From NCBI GenBank assembly GCA_025677835.1, contig JAIXMR010000094.1, positions 47,038 through 111,037 on the forward strand: DNA of 64,000 bases. The letters run 5' to 3'. Shown piece after piece: positions 11,788-23,954 of this stretch. This DNA is from Sporodiniella umbellata (taxonomy: Eukaryota > Mucoromycota > Mucoromycetes > Mucorales > Rhizopodaceae). The notes under the pieces are model-generated. The model did not search any database. It was given only the letters and a program-made list of their open reading frames with translations, and was not told the origin of the DNA. The position numbers and the translations under genes were made by a program. Every line of letters begins with the position of its first letter. The first letter of the stretch is position 1.

Positions 11788-11794
11788 TATAAAA
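11788..11794 (+). promoter_or_regulatory. TATA box of the acetyl-CoA hydrolase gene
   Basis: TATAAAA lies 62 bases before the ATG at 11850. Upstream are C/G-rich blocks (CTCCGGTG, TTTCGGGGC) that stand out from the AT-rich background and could be activator sites. Confidence 0.5.
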
Positions 11795-11849
11795 GAAAGC
11801 TATCCGAACCGATGATAGATAACTGTTTCTTTCCAATTCAAAACTTATC

Positions 11850-13657
11850 ATGGCCTCCATTAGTGCTGCACTCAAATCTAGAGTCCGTCGTCCTCAATTC
11901 TTAAATAAAGTAATGAAGGCTGAAGAAGCGGTCAAGTTTTTTAAGGACGGACAGTAAGTTTTACATCTTTTACGTACGCTTACTAACGATAAAACAGATA
12001 CCTTGGTTGGTCTGGTTTCACTGGTGTAGGCTATCCCAAGATGACTCCTGTCGCCTTGGCTGACCATGTTGAAAAAAACAAACTAGAGGGAAAAATGAAG
12101 TTCAACCTCTTTGTTGGTGCTTCATCTGGCCCTGAGTGCGAGGACCGTTGGGCTCAGTTAGATATGATTGACCGTCGCTATCCTCATCAAGTAGGAAAAA
12201 ACATCAAGAAGGGTATTAACGAAGGGCGCATTCGTTTTGCCGACAAACATCTTTCTATGTTTCCTCAAGATCTCGTCTATGGTAAGTAAATCGTAAACTA
12301 GGCATTTTAATAACCCTTTAAAGGCTATTATACCAAAGACAAGCCTGACAACAACAAGCTGGACATTGTTATCGTTGAGGCCACTGCAATCACTGAGGAT
12401 GGCTGGATCGTTCCTGGTGCATCTGTAGGTGCCACACCTGAACTTCTTCAAATGGCTGACAAGATTATTATTGAAATTAATACACGCATTCCTTCTTTTG
12501 AAGGTCTTCACGACATTACAATGTGTGATCTTCCTCCTCACCGTAAGCCATATTTAATCATGAGCACCGAGGATAAAATCGGAACGGTTAGTTTTTCTTT
12601 TCTTTCTTTTTTTTTCTTTCGCTTATTTGAGGGAGAGAACGGAAACTGATAGGATCTGATAATAGACCGCAATTCCTATTGATCATGAAAAAGTCATTGC
12701 AGTGATCGAGAGTGATCGTCCTGATATGACTGGTGGAAATACCCCTGCTGATGCCAAGTCTGAGGCTATTGCTAATCATTTGATTGAGTTCTTTGAACAC
12801 GAAGTCAAACAAGGCCGTCTTCCTGAAAACTTGCTTCCTCTTCAATCTGGTATTGGTAACATTGCCAATGCTGTCATTGGTGGTTTAGCCAACTCTCCTT
12901 TCCAAAACGTCACTGTGTAAGTCTATCGTATATTTATATGTTTGGCCTTGGTTTTCATTAAAAAAAAACGTGTTTTATTTTTAGGTTTACTGAAGTATTA
13001 CAAGATACCTTTCTTGAATTTTTCGATTCCGAAAAACTCAAGTTTGCTAGTGCAACTTCTATTCGTTTTTCTCCCGAAGGATTTGAACGCTTTTACGATA
13101 ATTGGGATAGATACAAGGATAGATTATTGTTGAGATCCCAGCAAGTCTCAAACTCACCCGAAGTCATTCGTCGTCTGGGTTGTATTGCTATGAACACTCC
13201 TGTTGAATTTGACATGTATGGTCATGCCAACTCAACCTTAGTCTGCGGTTCTGGCATGCTGAATGGTTTAGGAGGTTCCGCAGATTTCCTTCGTAATGCT
13301 AAGCTCAGTGTTATGCATTCACCTTCCAGTCGCCCCTCCAAAAAAGACCCTAATGGTGTTTCATGTGTTGTTCCTATGGTTAGCCACGTTGACCAAACTG
13401 AGCACGATTTAGATGTGTTTGTTACTGAGCAAGGCCTGGCTGATCTTCGTGGTCTCTCTCCTCGCGAGCGTGCTCAAGTGGTTATTGACAAATGCGCTCA
13501 TCCTGAATACAAACCATTGCTTCAGGATTATCTTGATATGGCTACCAAGAAGTGCCTTGCTGCTGGTAGAGGACATGAACCCCAAATGCTTGACAAGGTC
13601 TTCAAGATGCATACTAACTTGTTAGAAAATGGTACCATGAAGATTGACTCTTGGTAA
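11850..13657 (+). CDS. ACH1: Acetyl-CoA hydrolase / succinyl-CoA:acetate CoA-transferase (ACH1 family)
   Basis: Enzymes of this family move CoA between acetate and succinate (and hydrolyse acetyl-CoA slowly) in mitochondria, and help cells handle acetate. The start is [20 protein letters not shown] at 11850, a basic, presequence-like N-terminus. Four short introns split it. Domains in order: CoA-transferase N half ([38 protein letters not shown]) and C half (FGH-type core: [80 protein letters not shown]). The conserved glutamate of the active site is expected in the [11 protein letters not shown] region. It ends KIDSW and is about full length (around 525 aa). Codon use is C-rich, suggesting good expression. 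Very secure. Confidence 0.95.
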
Positions 13658-14309
13658 AACAAAAACAAGCAAGCTATTGTATATAGAAAAAAATCCAAAC
13701 AATAGAAAATTCCCGTACATTATTGTCATTTTATCGCCATTAGTATTACTCCTCTTTCTTTCAATTGTCATTAACTATTCTTCAATTTTATTATTTGGTT
13801 TTTTTATGGCTTCATCCGACAATTGAAACAATAATAAAGCTATTTGTAAAAATCAACACCCTAAAAAAATCACAAAATCAGATAGTGCGGAAGTAAACTA
13901 TCTTCTAGAAGGTCAACAATGTGTCAATTTATTTGACAAATATAGTATGTATGACAGCGTTCTATGACCTACTTAGTCATTACATTTAAACAAGGTTTGA
14001 CGATAACAAAACACTCAGAGCCATCGGATAACAATCCCAGAAGATGGATACATACTGATATAAATGCTGATCAGATAAGACCTGGGCTATTAATAACCAT
14101 CTAGTTTTCGATCTGATATCTTTTAAATGAAATGAAGCACAAGTACAGTTAACAATTAGATCGTGTCTAATAGAACCTGTAACGTATCGTCATGAGCTTG
14201 TTCAAAAAAGAATGTACCAATTCAATTTAGTATATATAATACTAGTTTATTTGTTTTTTTTTCGAAAAAAAAAAAAGATGATATAAATGAGCTGTACAGT
14301 CTAAAATGC
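13658..14309. other. Intergenic between convergent genes
   Basis: This is the 3' region shared by ACH1 (plus) and the AAA ATPase (minus). It holds AATAAT/AATAAA-like signals near 13830 and a T-run/A-run palindrome at about 14252-14276. I see no gene. Confidence 0.5.
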
Positions 14310-16805
14310 TTAGGAAAAACCTATGTTTGCTTTTCGTTTCTTTTTTCCGTCTCCAAACTGACGGTCCCATTTTCTGATTTCTACTAGTGACCCCATCTCT
14401 TCACTTGAACTAGGTGGAACCATTTTCAGTGCTTCTTTGAAGTGCTCCATATTTAAAGGAACTGGTTTCCCTGTCTTTATCTGCTCCTGTACGGACTTCA
14501 GAGCGGCCGTCACACATACATTTTTTAGATCAGATCCAGAATAATGTTGTGTTGTTTTGGCCAATTCAGGCAGCAGCACTTCGTGTTGCTCATCTCGCAT
14601 TAGTATGTTAAATATTTCTAACCGATCTTGCTCCGTAGGTAAATCAACTAAAAAAATCAATGTGTGTTTATATATTAAGTGTTTTACCTAAAATGCGGCG
14701 AGGCATACGTCGCATTACAGCATCATCCAGATCAAAGGGCCGGTTTGTTGCTGCCATCACTATTACACCTTGGTTCTGACTTGATAGGCCATCCCACTCA
14801 ACCATAAACTGGTTGATAATTTCCCTGTGAGATTTAGACGAATGATCTGATCCACGTTTACTCATCAAGCTATCTACTTCATCAATAAATATCACGCATG
14901 GTGACAGTTTTCTTGCTAATGAAAATATAGCGCGCACATTCTTCTCTCCTTGTCCCACGTACATGTCATATCTACCTGTGTAATTATTTTTCAGATCTTT
15001 CTTCCATGAACTTACATGTCACTTGCTTGAATATCCAGCATTCTACTTCCGCTCTCCTTGGCAACAGCTTTAGCCAGCATAGTCTAAGTCGTATAAGTAT
15101 ATGATCAGTTCTCTATTCAAGTTACCTTGCCAGTTCCAGGCGGACCAAACAACAATACTCCAGGAACAAAATTTTTCTTCAAGATACCCGTCTGAAATAA
15201 ATCAGGGTGAGTTAAAGGCAACGAAATCAATGACTGTAGAGTATCAATAGTACTAGCAGGCGCTCTTATATCTTTGAAGGATCCCTGTATATTGTCTTTC
15301 ATAAATTCATTTAGTCCTTCTTCTGCTTACATATATGAAAATAAAGCCTACCTGGATTTACAATTCTTGGTAGCAGTTTTCTTTCATACTTATTGGCTGT
15401 TTGCTTAATAGAGGATATGTCAATGTTCTTGCTCCATTTTTTCAAGCTTTTTTTGGATGACTTGGATGTCTCAGAAACAATCTGATGAGCAGTTACCAAA
15501 TCCTCTAAAGCCAGTTTTGTTTTTCCTTTTTCTAAAGCATAGCCAATGGCTACCGCTGCACGTCGATCGGCATCTTGTAAGGTCCATAATGCATCTGACA
15601 TGCCTTCTGTTTGGGCCAAGTCGTTTATCCAATCCTCTTGAGGCACTTCAAGTGCGTGCTTTAGAGTACAAAGAGTTACAAACCCCTTGGCATTCATCTC
15701 TGCTGTTCGCCGTTTTGCGTCCTCCTGCATTTTTTCCTTCCAAGCACTCCAGCTGTCATTAGGGGGTAAAAGCGTAGTAGTGCGCATATGGGTAAGAATA
15801 GGCGCAAAATATTCCTTTATCGAGGTGTGATGTGATGTTAAAAACATCAGACTGTGCCCTTTTTGTTTCAGATCCTCCACTGCCGATACTAATGACTTTA
15901 ACATTAGGCGTGAGAAGGCATCCTGCATTACTGCATAATCTCTTAGATAAATTATTTTGCTTTCTTTGTTGGTCAAAGCGTTTTTAAACATTTGTGTATA
16001 TTTTTGAGAAACTTGATTAAGCAAAGACACGGTGACTTTATCTGTTTTTTCTTTCTCCATCCCCAATAAATCACTGACATCAATACTATTACTGTCTTCT
16101 TTTTCGTCTTCTTTGTCTTCTTCTTTCTCGCCCTCTCTTTCCTCTTCTTCTTTGTCTGTTTCGGCCAATGGCTTCACTGTAAGCATTGCATTTGAGTCCA
16201 TATCTTGAGCTGAAATCAAAGGTAATAATGAAGCAGCTTTTTTTGAAAGAGGATTAAAATAACAGATATAACTTGAAGACTGTTTCGAAAGGTTTTTAAA
16301 GAGATACTTACGATGACGATGAAAAGTTTGTTGAGCCAAAGACATTAAATCAAAGGAGTCTAATACAAACAAATCTGCCTTAACATTAACAGCTAAACGG
16401 CGAGCCAAATGATCTGAAAAATAGCATGATCCGGGGTGGGGTATAATCAATTCCAAGTGATCTGTATGGTTAAATCCAGCCATTGATCCTTTGGGTGCTA
16501 AGCTTGATCGGCTCGTCCATTCAAGCTCTTTCCAAGCACCAGTGTCGACAAAAGAGTTGTATTCCTCAGTTGTTTGAATCTTACTGTGTTCAAAATAATG
16601 CGTTGACAAGAAAGTGTCTACTGTTGATTAAACTAAAATCCTCAGGGGAAAAGTTGTTACCTGGTAATTTAAGCCGCTTTCTTAGCAATTTTGATCGTCC
16701 TCTACTTAAAGATCTCTCAGCGCTAACTGTGGTGTTTGTATGAATCCACGAGCCAATGTAATATCGAGGTATTATACGGCTAGATCGATTCAATAAGATC
16801 GACAT
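14310..16805 (-). CDS. Mitochondrial-targeted AAA ATPase (Msp1/ATAD1/spastin-like clade)
   Basis: The start at 16805 gives MSILLNRSSRIIPRYYIGSW..., an Arg/Ser-rich presequence. After one intron comes a long, poorly conserved N-terminal region with an acidic run (KEEEEREGEKEEDKEDEKE). The C-terminal third is a single AAA module. Walker A is GPPGTGK, interrupted by an intron directly after the lysine codon; pore-loop region MYVGQGEKNVRAIF; Walker B CVIFIDEVDSL; sensor 1 ATNRP; arginine-finger region DDAVMRRMPRR; then a lid helix region ending ...DGKKKRKANIGFS. Such ATPases extract or unfold membrane proteins. The long N-terminus differs from yeast Msp1, so this is a larger fungal relative whose substrate is unknown. 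Five or so introns. Confidence 0.8.
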
Positions 16806-17470
16806 GAAGCTGTAAATAGATATCTTTTTAAAAAAAAAATAAAAAATTTATATACAGTCGTTTTAACACCAAAGGGCCGTTTTATTTCGGACGTAACTGT
16901 TTTATTTTTGGAAATAGTCGATTTTAACTTTAAACCAAGTTGTTTGAATTTTCAGATAATAGCTAAGAACAAAATTCAGTCCCTAAAATACGAAAATAGA
17001 AAGAAGATATAGGTGGATTGCAACTTTTGCTGTTAAAGATAATAATATAGCCAAACCAATTCGTTATAGTTTGCGAATTGATAGTCATGCGGTGACAGCA
17101 AACGGAGAGGGGGAATTAGATCAATAGCTAAGGATAGCGTTTCGATTTATTCAAGTGAGAATCATAGAGATTGCCAAGAATATAATTGGCAGCAAGAAAA
17201 CAGCACTGTTCAACTTGTGGGGCCATCTAGCCCGGTTATGCATCAAGCATTGCTGTTTGTGAACCTATACACTTCGACTCTTAGTTTTAATTAAAACAAA
17301 TGTTACAGAGAAAGGTTTATTTGAACATGAAGAAAGAGGGGCTTATTCTAGAAGCTTTAGCTAAGTTGTTCAGTTTTTCTTTCTTTTCTTTTGTCCATTC
17401 CTCCTCTTTTGGTATGTTTTTTTTGCGATTTCCGTATTTTTGTCTATATTCCATATACTCTTTATACATA
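16806..17470. other. Intergenic
   Basis: Promoter of the minus-strand AAA gene plus 3' region of the exonuclease gene. It is AT-rich, with only short frames (one of 67 codons at 17300-17503 looks like noise). Confidence 0.5.
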
Positions 17471-19506
17471 CTAACGGGGAAAGACAGTCAAATTTTGTAT
17501 TAAGTAACAATCTATGTACCTTTTGTATTCAGGGATATTTTGAATACCGCCAACAACAACTAGAAACGAATTTTCGGGCAGTCCATTATACAGGCGCCTG
17601 ATATAAGAATCAAGTGTTTGAAGTTGCTGAGCACGTTCATCATCGCCTGCTGCACTCGGGGTTACAGTGGGCACCATTTCTTCTTGCTGAGTTGCAGTGT
17701 CGTCTGCTGTCACATAGCGGGTAAATAAAAAGTTCCTTTCTTTAATCTTTTCTAATGTCATATCTAGTAAGTCCTCATCTGTATCTGTGCAAAAGTAGTC
17801 ACCGGACAAAGTAGAGCCAAACAGCCGCGTAGCAGATCTCGAACTTTCTAGAATAGCGCTAGATCGGCTGGGACGATTGGCACTCAGACGGTCAAAGACT
17901 AATTCTGTCTTTTTAAATTTGCCAAATCTGGGCTTATTATCAAGCTTTAGTTTGAATAAATCTAAAGTGGCACGGGCATCTTCAGCAGAATCGTGGCCCT
18001 CGTGTGATTCGTTATGCGATTGAATATTTCGGCGAAGGTAAGTACGTGCCAAATGCTTCAAAGATGGCTTATAAGGAGGTCCGCGCAAATGGTCATACAG
18101 TCTTGACGTATCTACACAATAAGGATGGGCAATTTGAATAGCCTTCAAGTCGTTTTCCAAGCTATGTCCAACTAAAATTACATTGTGATCTATAATTTTG
18201 CGAACGTGTTTTTGAGCACGACGTAAAGAGCAAGTGGTAGATCCCATAGCCTCAGGAGTGATACCTGAGAATTGAGTCAAATAGTCCGTAATTGGCTCGT
18301 CGGGTTTGACCAATTCATCTAAGAGAATACTTCCGTCTAGAGCAAAGTAAGTTGTCTTGGGTTGTTGTAGAGGTTTATACCTTCGCTAATAAGTGTAATA
18401 CGGGCTAAGGCGCTTCCCTTTTCGGTCATAACCATTTCACAATCAGCAGCAATAATACGTTTATCGCTTTTCAGCTCTTCATCAATGGGTGGCCGTGTTT
18501 CTTTCCAGCCATCAGGTAGAACGACATTGGGATCCAGGCTTGTAGGGATGGGGTAACCTGCACTCCTCATCTCTTCCAAAGTCAAAACATAATAGTTTTT
18601 CATGTTTTCCTTGAAAGACTGAATCTTCTTTTGATTTTCGTCAATTACTTTCTCTTTTTTGGATATCGACATATTACACTGAAGCATATTAGCTACTGGG
18701 GAGGTTATTTGCATTTTTTCTCCTAAAACTTGATGCAAGATCATGTGTTGACTCTGCTTGGTTAAAAAAGGCATAGAAGCTTTGCCGATTAAGGATTTGT
18801 CCAGTGTATCTAAATCTACAGAAGGTGTGTCTGTTGCTCCAAAATAAGAACAGTCTAAGCCCGGCGCGTATACAAGTACAAGACGCTCAATCTGTGCCTT
18901 ATTAACCATAGTGAACCAAGGCATTTGTGCAGTTTCTGAAAGCGCGTAAAGAATAAACTCGCGCAAATCGGTCGTTGGAATAATCTTAGTGAGGTTTTCT
19001 GGATGTAACTGAAAAGCGGCACGTGCTATTAATTGTCCGTCCACTGTAGTTCTGTTTTTTCGCTTCAACTTTTTTTTTTGACGAATCGCAGCTACTTTGG
19101 CCAATACTTCTTCTTGCGTTAATTTCTTTTTGGGTGTTTTTTCGGTAAGCTTTTTTCCTGATGTAGTTTTCTTTTGAATGGCTTGAGGCGTTTTTATTGC
19201 GATTCCCTTAGATTTTTGTAAATCTCGACTTTCAGCCGGTTTTTTAATACCAGTAGGCTGTTTTTTTTTCTCTATAGTTTCAGACTGCTTTGTTTTGTCA
19301 GGTACTGTTGTAGAATCCTTGTTCTTTTCTATCTCAACTTTTTCGGTTTCTATTTTACGTTTCTTTTGAGATGTTTTGTCCTTGTGGGCTGGGTGGGATC
19401 GTTTGCTTTCTTCTCCAGCATTATCGGGATCATCAAAAGTCACATGTACTTTGCTCTCTATGCTATGTTTTATTTCAAACTTGTTGACATTAGGTGTGAA
19501 CTTCAT
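17471..19506 (-). CDS. Rex1/REXO1-type 3'-5' RNA exonuclease (DEDDh)
   Basis: Rex1-type enzymes trim 3' ends of 5S rRNA, tRNA and other small RNAs in the nucleus. The start at 19506 is MKFTPNVNKFEIKHSIESK. A lysine-rich N-terminal third (KTSQKKRKIETEKVEIEK and similar) fits nuclear or nucleolar localisation. The exonuclease domain spans the intron at about 18314-18360: Exo I AADCEMVMTEKGSALARIT; Exo II VGHSLENDLKAI; Exo III HDSAEDARATLDLFKLK, so the DEDD residues and the histidine are all present. The C-terminal part is less conserved (LPENSFLVVVGGIQNIPEYK) and the last about 18 residues may read through an unrecognised intron (a GTACAT donor follows EYK). Family assignment is secure; the exact yeast orthologue is inferred. 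Confidence 0.85.
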
Positions 19507-20681
19507 TTAAGCAACCTCAAGAAAAAAACAAAGGAACGAGTAGGACGGTTAATATCAAATCAAATAAAAGCCACAACGAACTGACACATAAATCGCCGTA
19601 CAAAAGATGCCCAATGAAATGTCCCCTTACGTTTTCTGTCTCCAGTTCCGCAACATTTGCCTTTTTTAGAAATTGTTCTCACTGCATTGACGGCCACACA
19701 ATTGTTTACTACACTTGTGACAAAATAAAGACGCGTATATCTACTATCGCTTGATGTTTTTTTTTTCTTTTTCTACGATCAATACTGCAGCTTTGATAAT
19801 AATGTACTAGCTGTATTATAGAATTCTTCTAGTTTTTCAAGCTCATTTGACAACTAATAAAAGGCAAAACCAAAAAAATGGGGGGGGTTTCGAACTTTCT
19901 AAAAGTCAGTTATTTTACATTAACAGTGTGTTGTTTAATATCGCTACTTCTGTATTTATTTAGAAAACAGTGAATGACACCCACTGCATTCCGAAAATCA
20001 AAGGATACAGCCAACGCAGCTCTAAAGGGCAAACATTCTACATATATTGAGATCATAACACAACTGTCCTTGGTTTTTAAGAGCCAGCACTATAACGGAT
20101 AATACCCCAGCCCATGCATCTAACCAGATCGATACTACGGTGGTAGAAAGAGGACGTAGGTTTGTTTATCTCTTTTCTTACTTAAACTCAGTTACGCTGA
20201 GAGGTTTTAGTCCATAGTTGAAAACAAGGTTATACGTAGTTGATTTTAGACCAAAGAGACTCGCAATAATACTCCACCAGTACATATTTGAGCAGTTGTA
20301 CAATTTAGGTAAAAGTATATGAAAGTTGTTTAAAAGCTAACCATATTTAATAAAATACCGTATACAACTGTCTACTAAGGGTCAAAGAGACAGCCTTTTG
20401 AGAAACAGTAGTTACCATAAGTATAAGCCAAGATGAATTTGGGCGCATATTTATGGGTGACAAACCACAATAAAAACACAGCCTTCGATTTAGTCTTTTC
20501 TTATAAGGTTAGAGCACGTCTGGCCCCAAGAAAGATCTTTTTAAGAATCTTAATAACGGTTGACTCTTTTGGTCAAACGGTCTTTCGCAAGTTTAGGATG
20601 TGTAATTTCATCTCAGTCATCTTTTAATCTACGTTTGGATTTTTGCACGTGTTTATTACTCTAATTTCAGTTTTTAGTTAC
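19507..20681. other. Intergenic
   Basis: 1.2 kb upstream of the exonuclease gene and downstream of ELO. AT-rich. A 64-codon frame at 20433-20627 has no recognisable features. I see no gene here. Confidence 0.5.
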
Positions 20682-21773
20682 TTAGATCTTCTTGGGCTTA
20701 GATCTTGTGTCTTTGACATTGCCGGTTGTAGCGCCATTACGAGCAGCCTTTTTGGCTTGGTAGGTCATTTTGTAAAAGTTGATGAAGAGCAAAAGGTATG
20801 AACTTAAAAGAGCGCAACCAAAGACGGCAGAGGATTCATCACCAGCACAGTTGCCCATGTTAGGTAAACTAGGCGAGTATAAGTAGACAAAGTGAGTATA
20901 GGTACAGAAGTAAACAACGCTGAGGTCAATCACAAATTGAGTGATTTGCATAGATGTCAAGTATTTCTTCCACCAAATTTTGGCTCCAGCAGCAGTACGG
21001 AAGTAATAGTAATACATCAAAACATGTACAGTCAAGTTAAGTATAATTACAACCCATGACTAAGTGGAAATATCAATCAGAGACTGTTACACTATCCTAT
21101 ATATTATCTGTACTTACGACGGAGGTCTTTCCGTTAAGTTGAGAATAGCAGAGTACCATGGTCAAAGAGTGGTGATAATAATGAAGGAATTCTACACTGT
21201 ACTCAATATATATATTACAGAATCACTCACTTACCTAACTTCTTCTTCTTCAAAACTAAGAAGATTGTATCAATCAATTCCCAATACTTGACAAGGTAAT
21301 TAAGGTAGTAAAGCAGTTCCAAAGGTTGAGTCCAGCTAGAAGGGTCGCAAATAGCAGCAAAAAGTCCTTGATGATAGAGAATAGGGAAAATCTTTTCAAC
21401 CATCAAAACCAAGAGTATACCGGAAACTAAAGTCAACAAAACGTTGTGAATCATGAAAGGGATCTTGAGCTTGAAAGGCGAAGATTCTTTCATCAAGAAT
21501 CGGCCACCAAAGATGAGGATGAAGTAAGTGATGCAAGTGGCAGTGACTATAAAGCTATTCGTTTAGTGCCCTTTTTTTGTTCTCGCAACAATGATGGCAG
21601 CAATAAAAACATATACCTTCATTTACGGTGGAAAGAGGGGTGACACCTTGTGTATAACTGAAGTCAGAGGCCTTTTGGCCCATGACAACCTCATAAGCCT
21701 TTTCAAAAAAAGGGTAAAGAGGTAAACCAAAGGGGGTTTCGGGACTAAAATGGAGACTCTTTAAATTTTCCAT
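20682..21773 (-). CDS. ELO-family very-long-chain fatty-acid elongase
   Basis: ELO proteins are ER membrane 3-ketoacyl-CoA synthases that extend fatty acyl chains by two carbons. The start at 21773 is MENLKSLHFSPETPFGLPLY. Exons then give TYFILIFGGRFLMKESSPFK, EKIFPILYHQGLFAAICDP, YYLNYLVKYWELIDTIFLVL and, across an intron, LEFLHYYHHSLTMVLCYSQL, which carries the catalytic HxxHH box. Next come VLMYYYYFRTAAGAKIWWKK, TSMQITQFVIDLSVVYFC and a final membrane segment. The C-terminus ...SKPKKI fits a KxKxx ER retrieval signal. The LH-x-YHHSLTM form is like yeast Elo2/Elo3 and other saturated/VLCFA elongases. Three introns. Confidence 0.92.
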
Positions 21774-23720
21774 TTTCGGATTCGAGAGAGAAAGAAAGAA
21801 TAAAAAGATCTATTCGCGAAGAGATTAATGTTTATTCATAAAAAATTTTCTTGAAAAAGGGTATTAAATCGAAGTCCGTTTTTTTTTTCTTTTTTAGGAT
21901 TGTACTGTTGCTTATTTACAATGCCTTTACATCTGTTCTTCATACACATATTTGTATTCAGGAGAATGGAAAAAATGGATCTAAAAGCTATTCAAAATAA
22001 AAACTGATTAAATATACTAGACACCATGTATCTGAACTCTTGTCATAGATATTTATTGCGTCAAACTACTAATTTTCAAAAACAAGTTCGACCTGTACAG
22101 CCGAAACCGTGAAAGGTAAAAAATAAAGAAATATAATTTTCTTTCTAAAAAAAAAAACGAGCTAGTTCCATGAACTACAAAAAAAAGCCTATATTTTGTT
22201 TATTTACAAAGATATCTGTATCCGAGAAGACATAGAGCTCTTTATTGGTCGTGATGTTTCAAGTAAATTGGGGATTCGAGAAATAAAACTCCTCTTTGCA
22301 AAAAAAAAAAAGTTTATTTCTGGCTGTAAGTCTGTGCACTGTGTACTAGTTTTCTTAAGCAGCTTTAATTCCCAAGACTTTTGTAACTCATTGGTTGAGT
22401 ATGCGGCTATGAATCCAGTAAATTTTATAATCAAGCTACTTATTGCCGGAAATCTAAACGTATAAGAATATTATCTTAAACGGGAACGCCTTTTGTTATG
22501 AGAAACGTCCCATATATAATGAGATTAGACTTTTTGTTAAATACCTTATATTTTAAACTTTATATTATTTTCAAGAAATAAAGGTGATTCTAAGGGACAA
22601 TTTCTTATTTTAGCAAAAACATATATAAAAAATTAACAAGATTCTAACAGAATTGAAGTGACTTGGCAGTGTTCTGATCCAAAACATAAAAAGAAAAGCA
22701 AATTGAATACACATTTTGCATAAGCTAAGACGCTTCTTCATGCCATAATCACATATTAAAGCAAACTGAATTAAGCCCATTAGAAAAATAGCAAAGTATA
22801 AAGTATTAGGAAAATGTTGCGACAGAAAAAGGTTTACTATGTCAAAAGTATTTTCAGTGACGAACCTCGGCCATATAAACTATAAACAATTTCAGTAAAA
22901 TAAGGCACTGGACTTCCGAAGAAGGCCCCCTCTAATTGTTGTCTGTTTTGAAGCAAAACGATTTATTTAGGAGCAACTAAACAGAAATAGGCATTTTGGT
23001 GATTTGTAGAAAAAAAAAAAACAAATGATCAAGCGCTAAAATGTCTCCAGATTTTTAAATGAGCTTTTTAAAAGATCAGAGAAATATTGAATCGAAATCA
23101 GTCTCCAAAATAATGGTGTCAGCGTCTATGGAGACATAACATGACACAACTTATGCCCTTTTGTTTGATAGGCTATGATTTGATCTGAAGTTCTTTTTTG
23201 AATCCGACAGTGATATTTAAGCTTTCAGTAGCTACAAAGTTTGCTATTGAGTCCAGTAAACCAATAGAAGGACATTGAATTGTTTAATTTGAAACCAAAG
23301 TTTTATAGCTTGCAAGTTTTTAAGCTCTTTGTGTTTATTAACATTCGACTAAAGTGAATCGTATCTTGGTATGCCCATTTTGCAATAGACAAATCGATAC
23401 GCTTTAATGAATAACATAACAGATCAACAAAAATGGGGAAGCTCAAACATTTTTTTGAGCTTGAATGTTTCCCCTAAAAAAGAGGCGCCCTGAAAAATGT
23501 CACCGCGGACACTATACAAAAAAGTATGAGCTCAGTGGGACAGGCACTATATTTGGGATCGGACCCGTCTTTTGACGTATTGGCTGACCGTTAGTCTATC
23601 TATAGATCTTGGGGTATTACGCCTTTATAGATATCAACTCCCATGGAAAAAAAAAATTTGGAAAGTGTATAAATATCTTTGAGTTTTTTTGCCTTTTTTT
23701 TATTATTATACAAAAACATC
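21774..23720. other. Intergenic, about 1.9 kb, AT-rich
   Basis: Upstream of ELO (minus) and of the small plus-strand gene at 23721. Frames at 22196-22465 and 22204-22434 overlap on opposite strands and cross A-runs; I do not accept either. TATAAATA at about 23668 is the likely TATA box for the next gene. Confidence 0.5.
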
Positions 23721-23954
23721 ATGCCTATTATTGCCACGCTCTCTCAAGTCTCCCGTCGCTCTGTTGCTTCCAAGAGAGCGTTATCTCGTACATACTTTAC
23801 GACTCCTATCACACAGTTTTCTCAAAACGAAGTGAAAAAACAAGAAGAAAAATACAGAACACCAAGCTCTGAGTCTACTTCTAATGTATCCCATGAAAGC
23901 CCTGACTCTGACGCCCCTTTTAACCCAGTTATAAATCATGTCTTTGACGAATAA
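23721..23954 (+). CDS. Small probable mitochondrial protein, 77 aa
   Basis: The start at 23721 gives MPIIATLSQVSRRSVASKRA followed by LSRTYFTTPITQF: an amphipathic, Arg/Ser-rich, acid-free N-terminus of the kind that targets the mitochondrial matrix. The rest is acidic and Ser-rich (SSESTSNVSHESPDSDAPFN), ending NHVFDE. TATAAATA lies about 50 bases upstream and AATAAA about 65 bases downstream (near 24020), so this is a complete transcription unit. An in-frame ATG at 23679 would only add hydrophobic residues from the leader. No family recognised. Confidence 0.6.
   Translation: MPIIATLSQVSRRSVASKRALSRTYFTTPITQFSQNEVKKQEEKYRTPSSESTSNVSHESPDSDAPFNPVINHVFDE

Noticed and set aside
22196..22465. 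Overlapping frames on both strands
   Set aside because: Both run through the same A-run and neither has a promoter or homology-like pattern.
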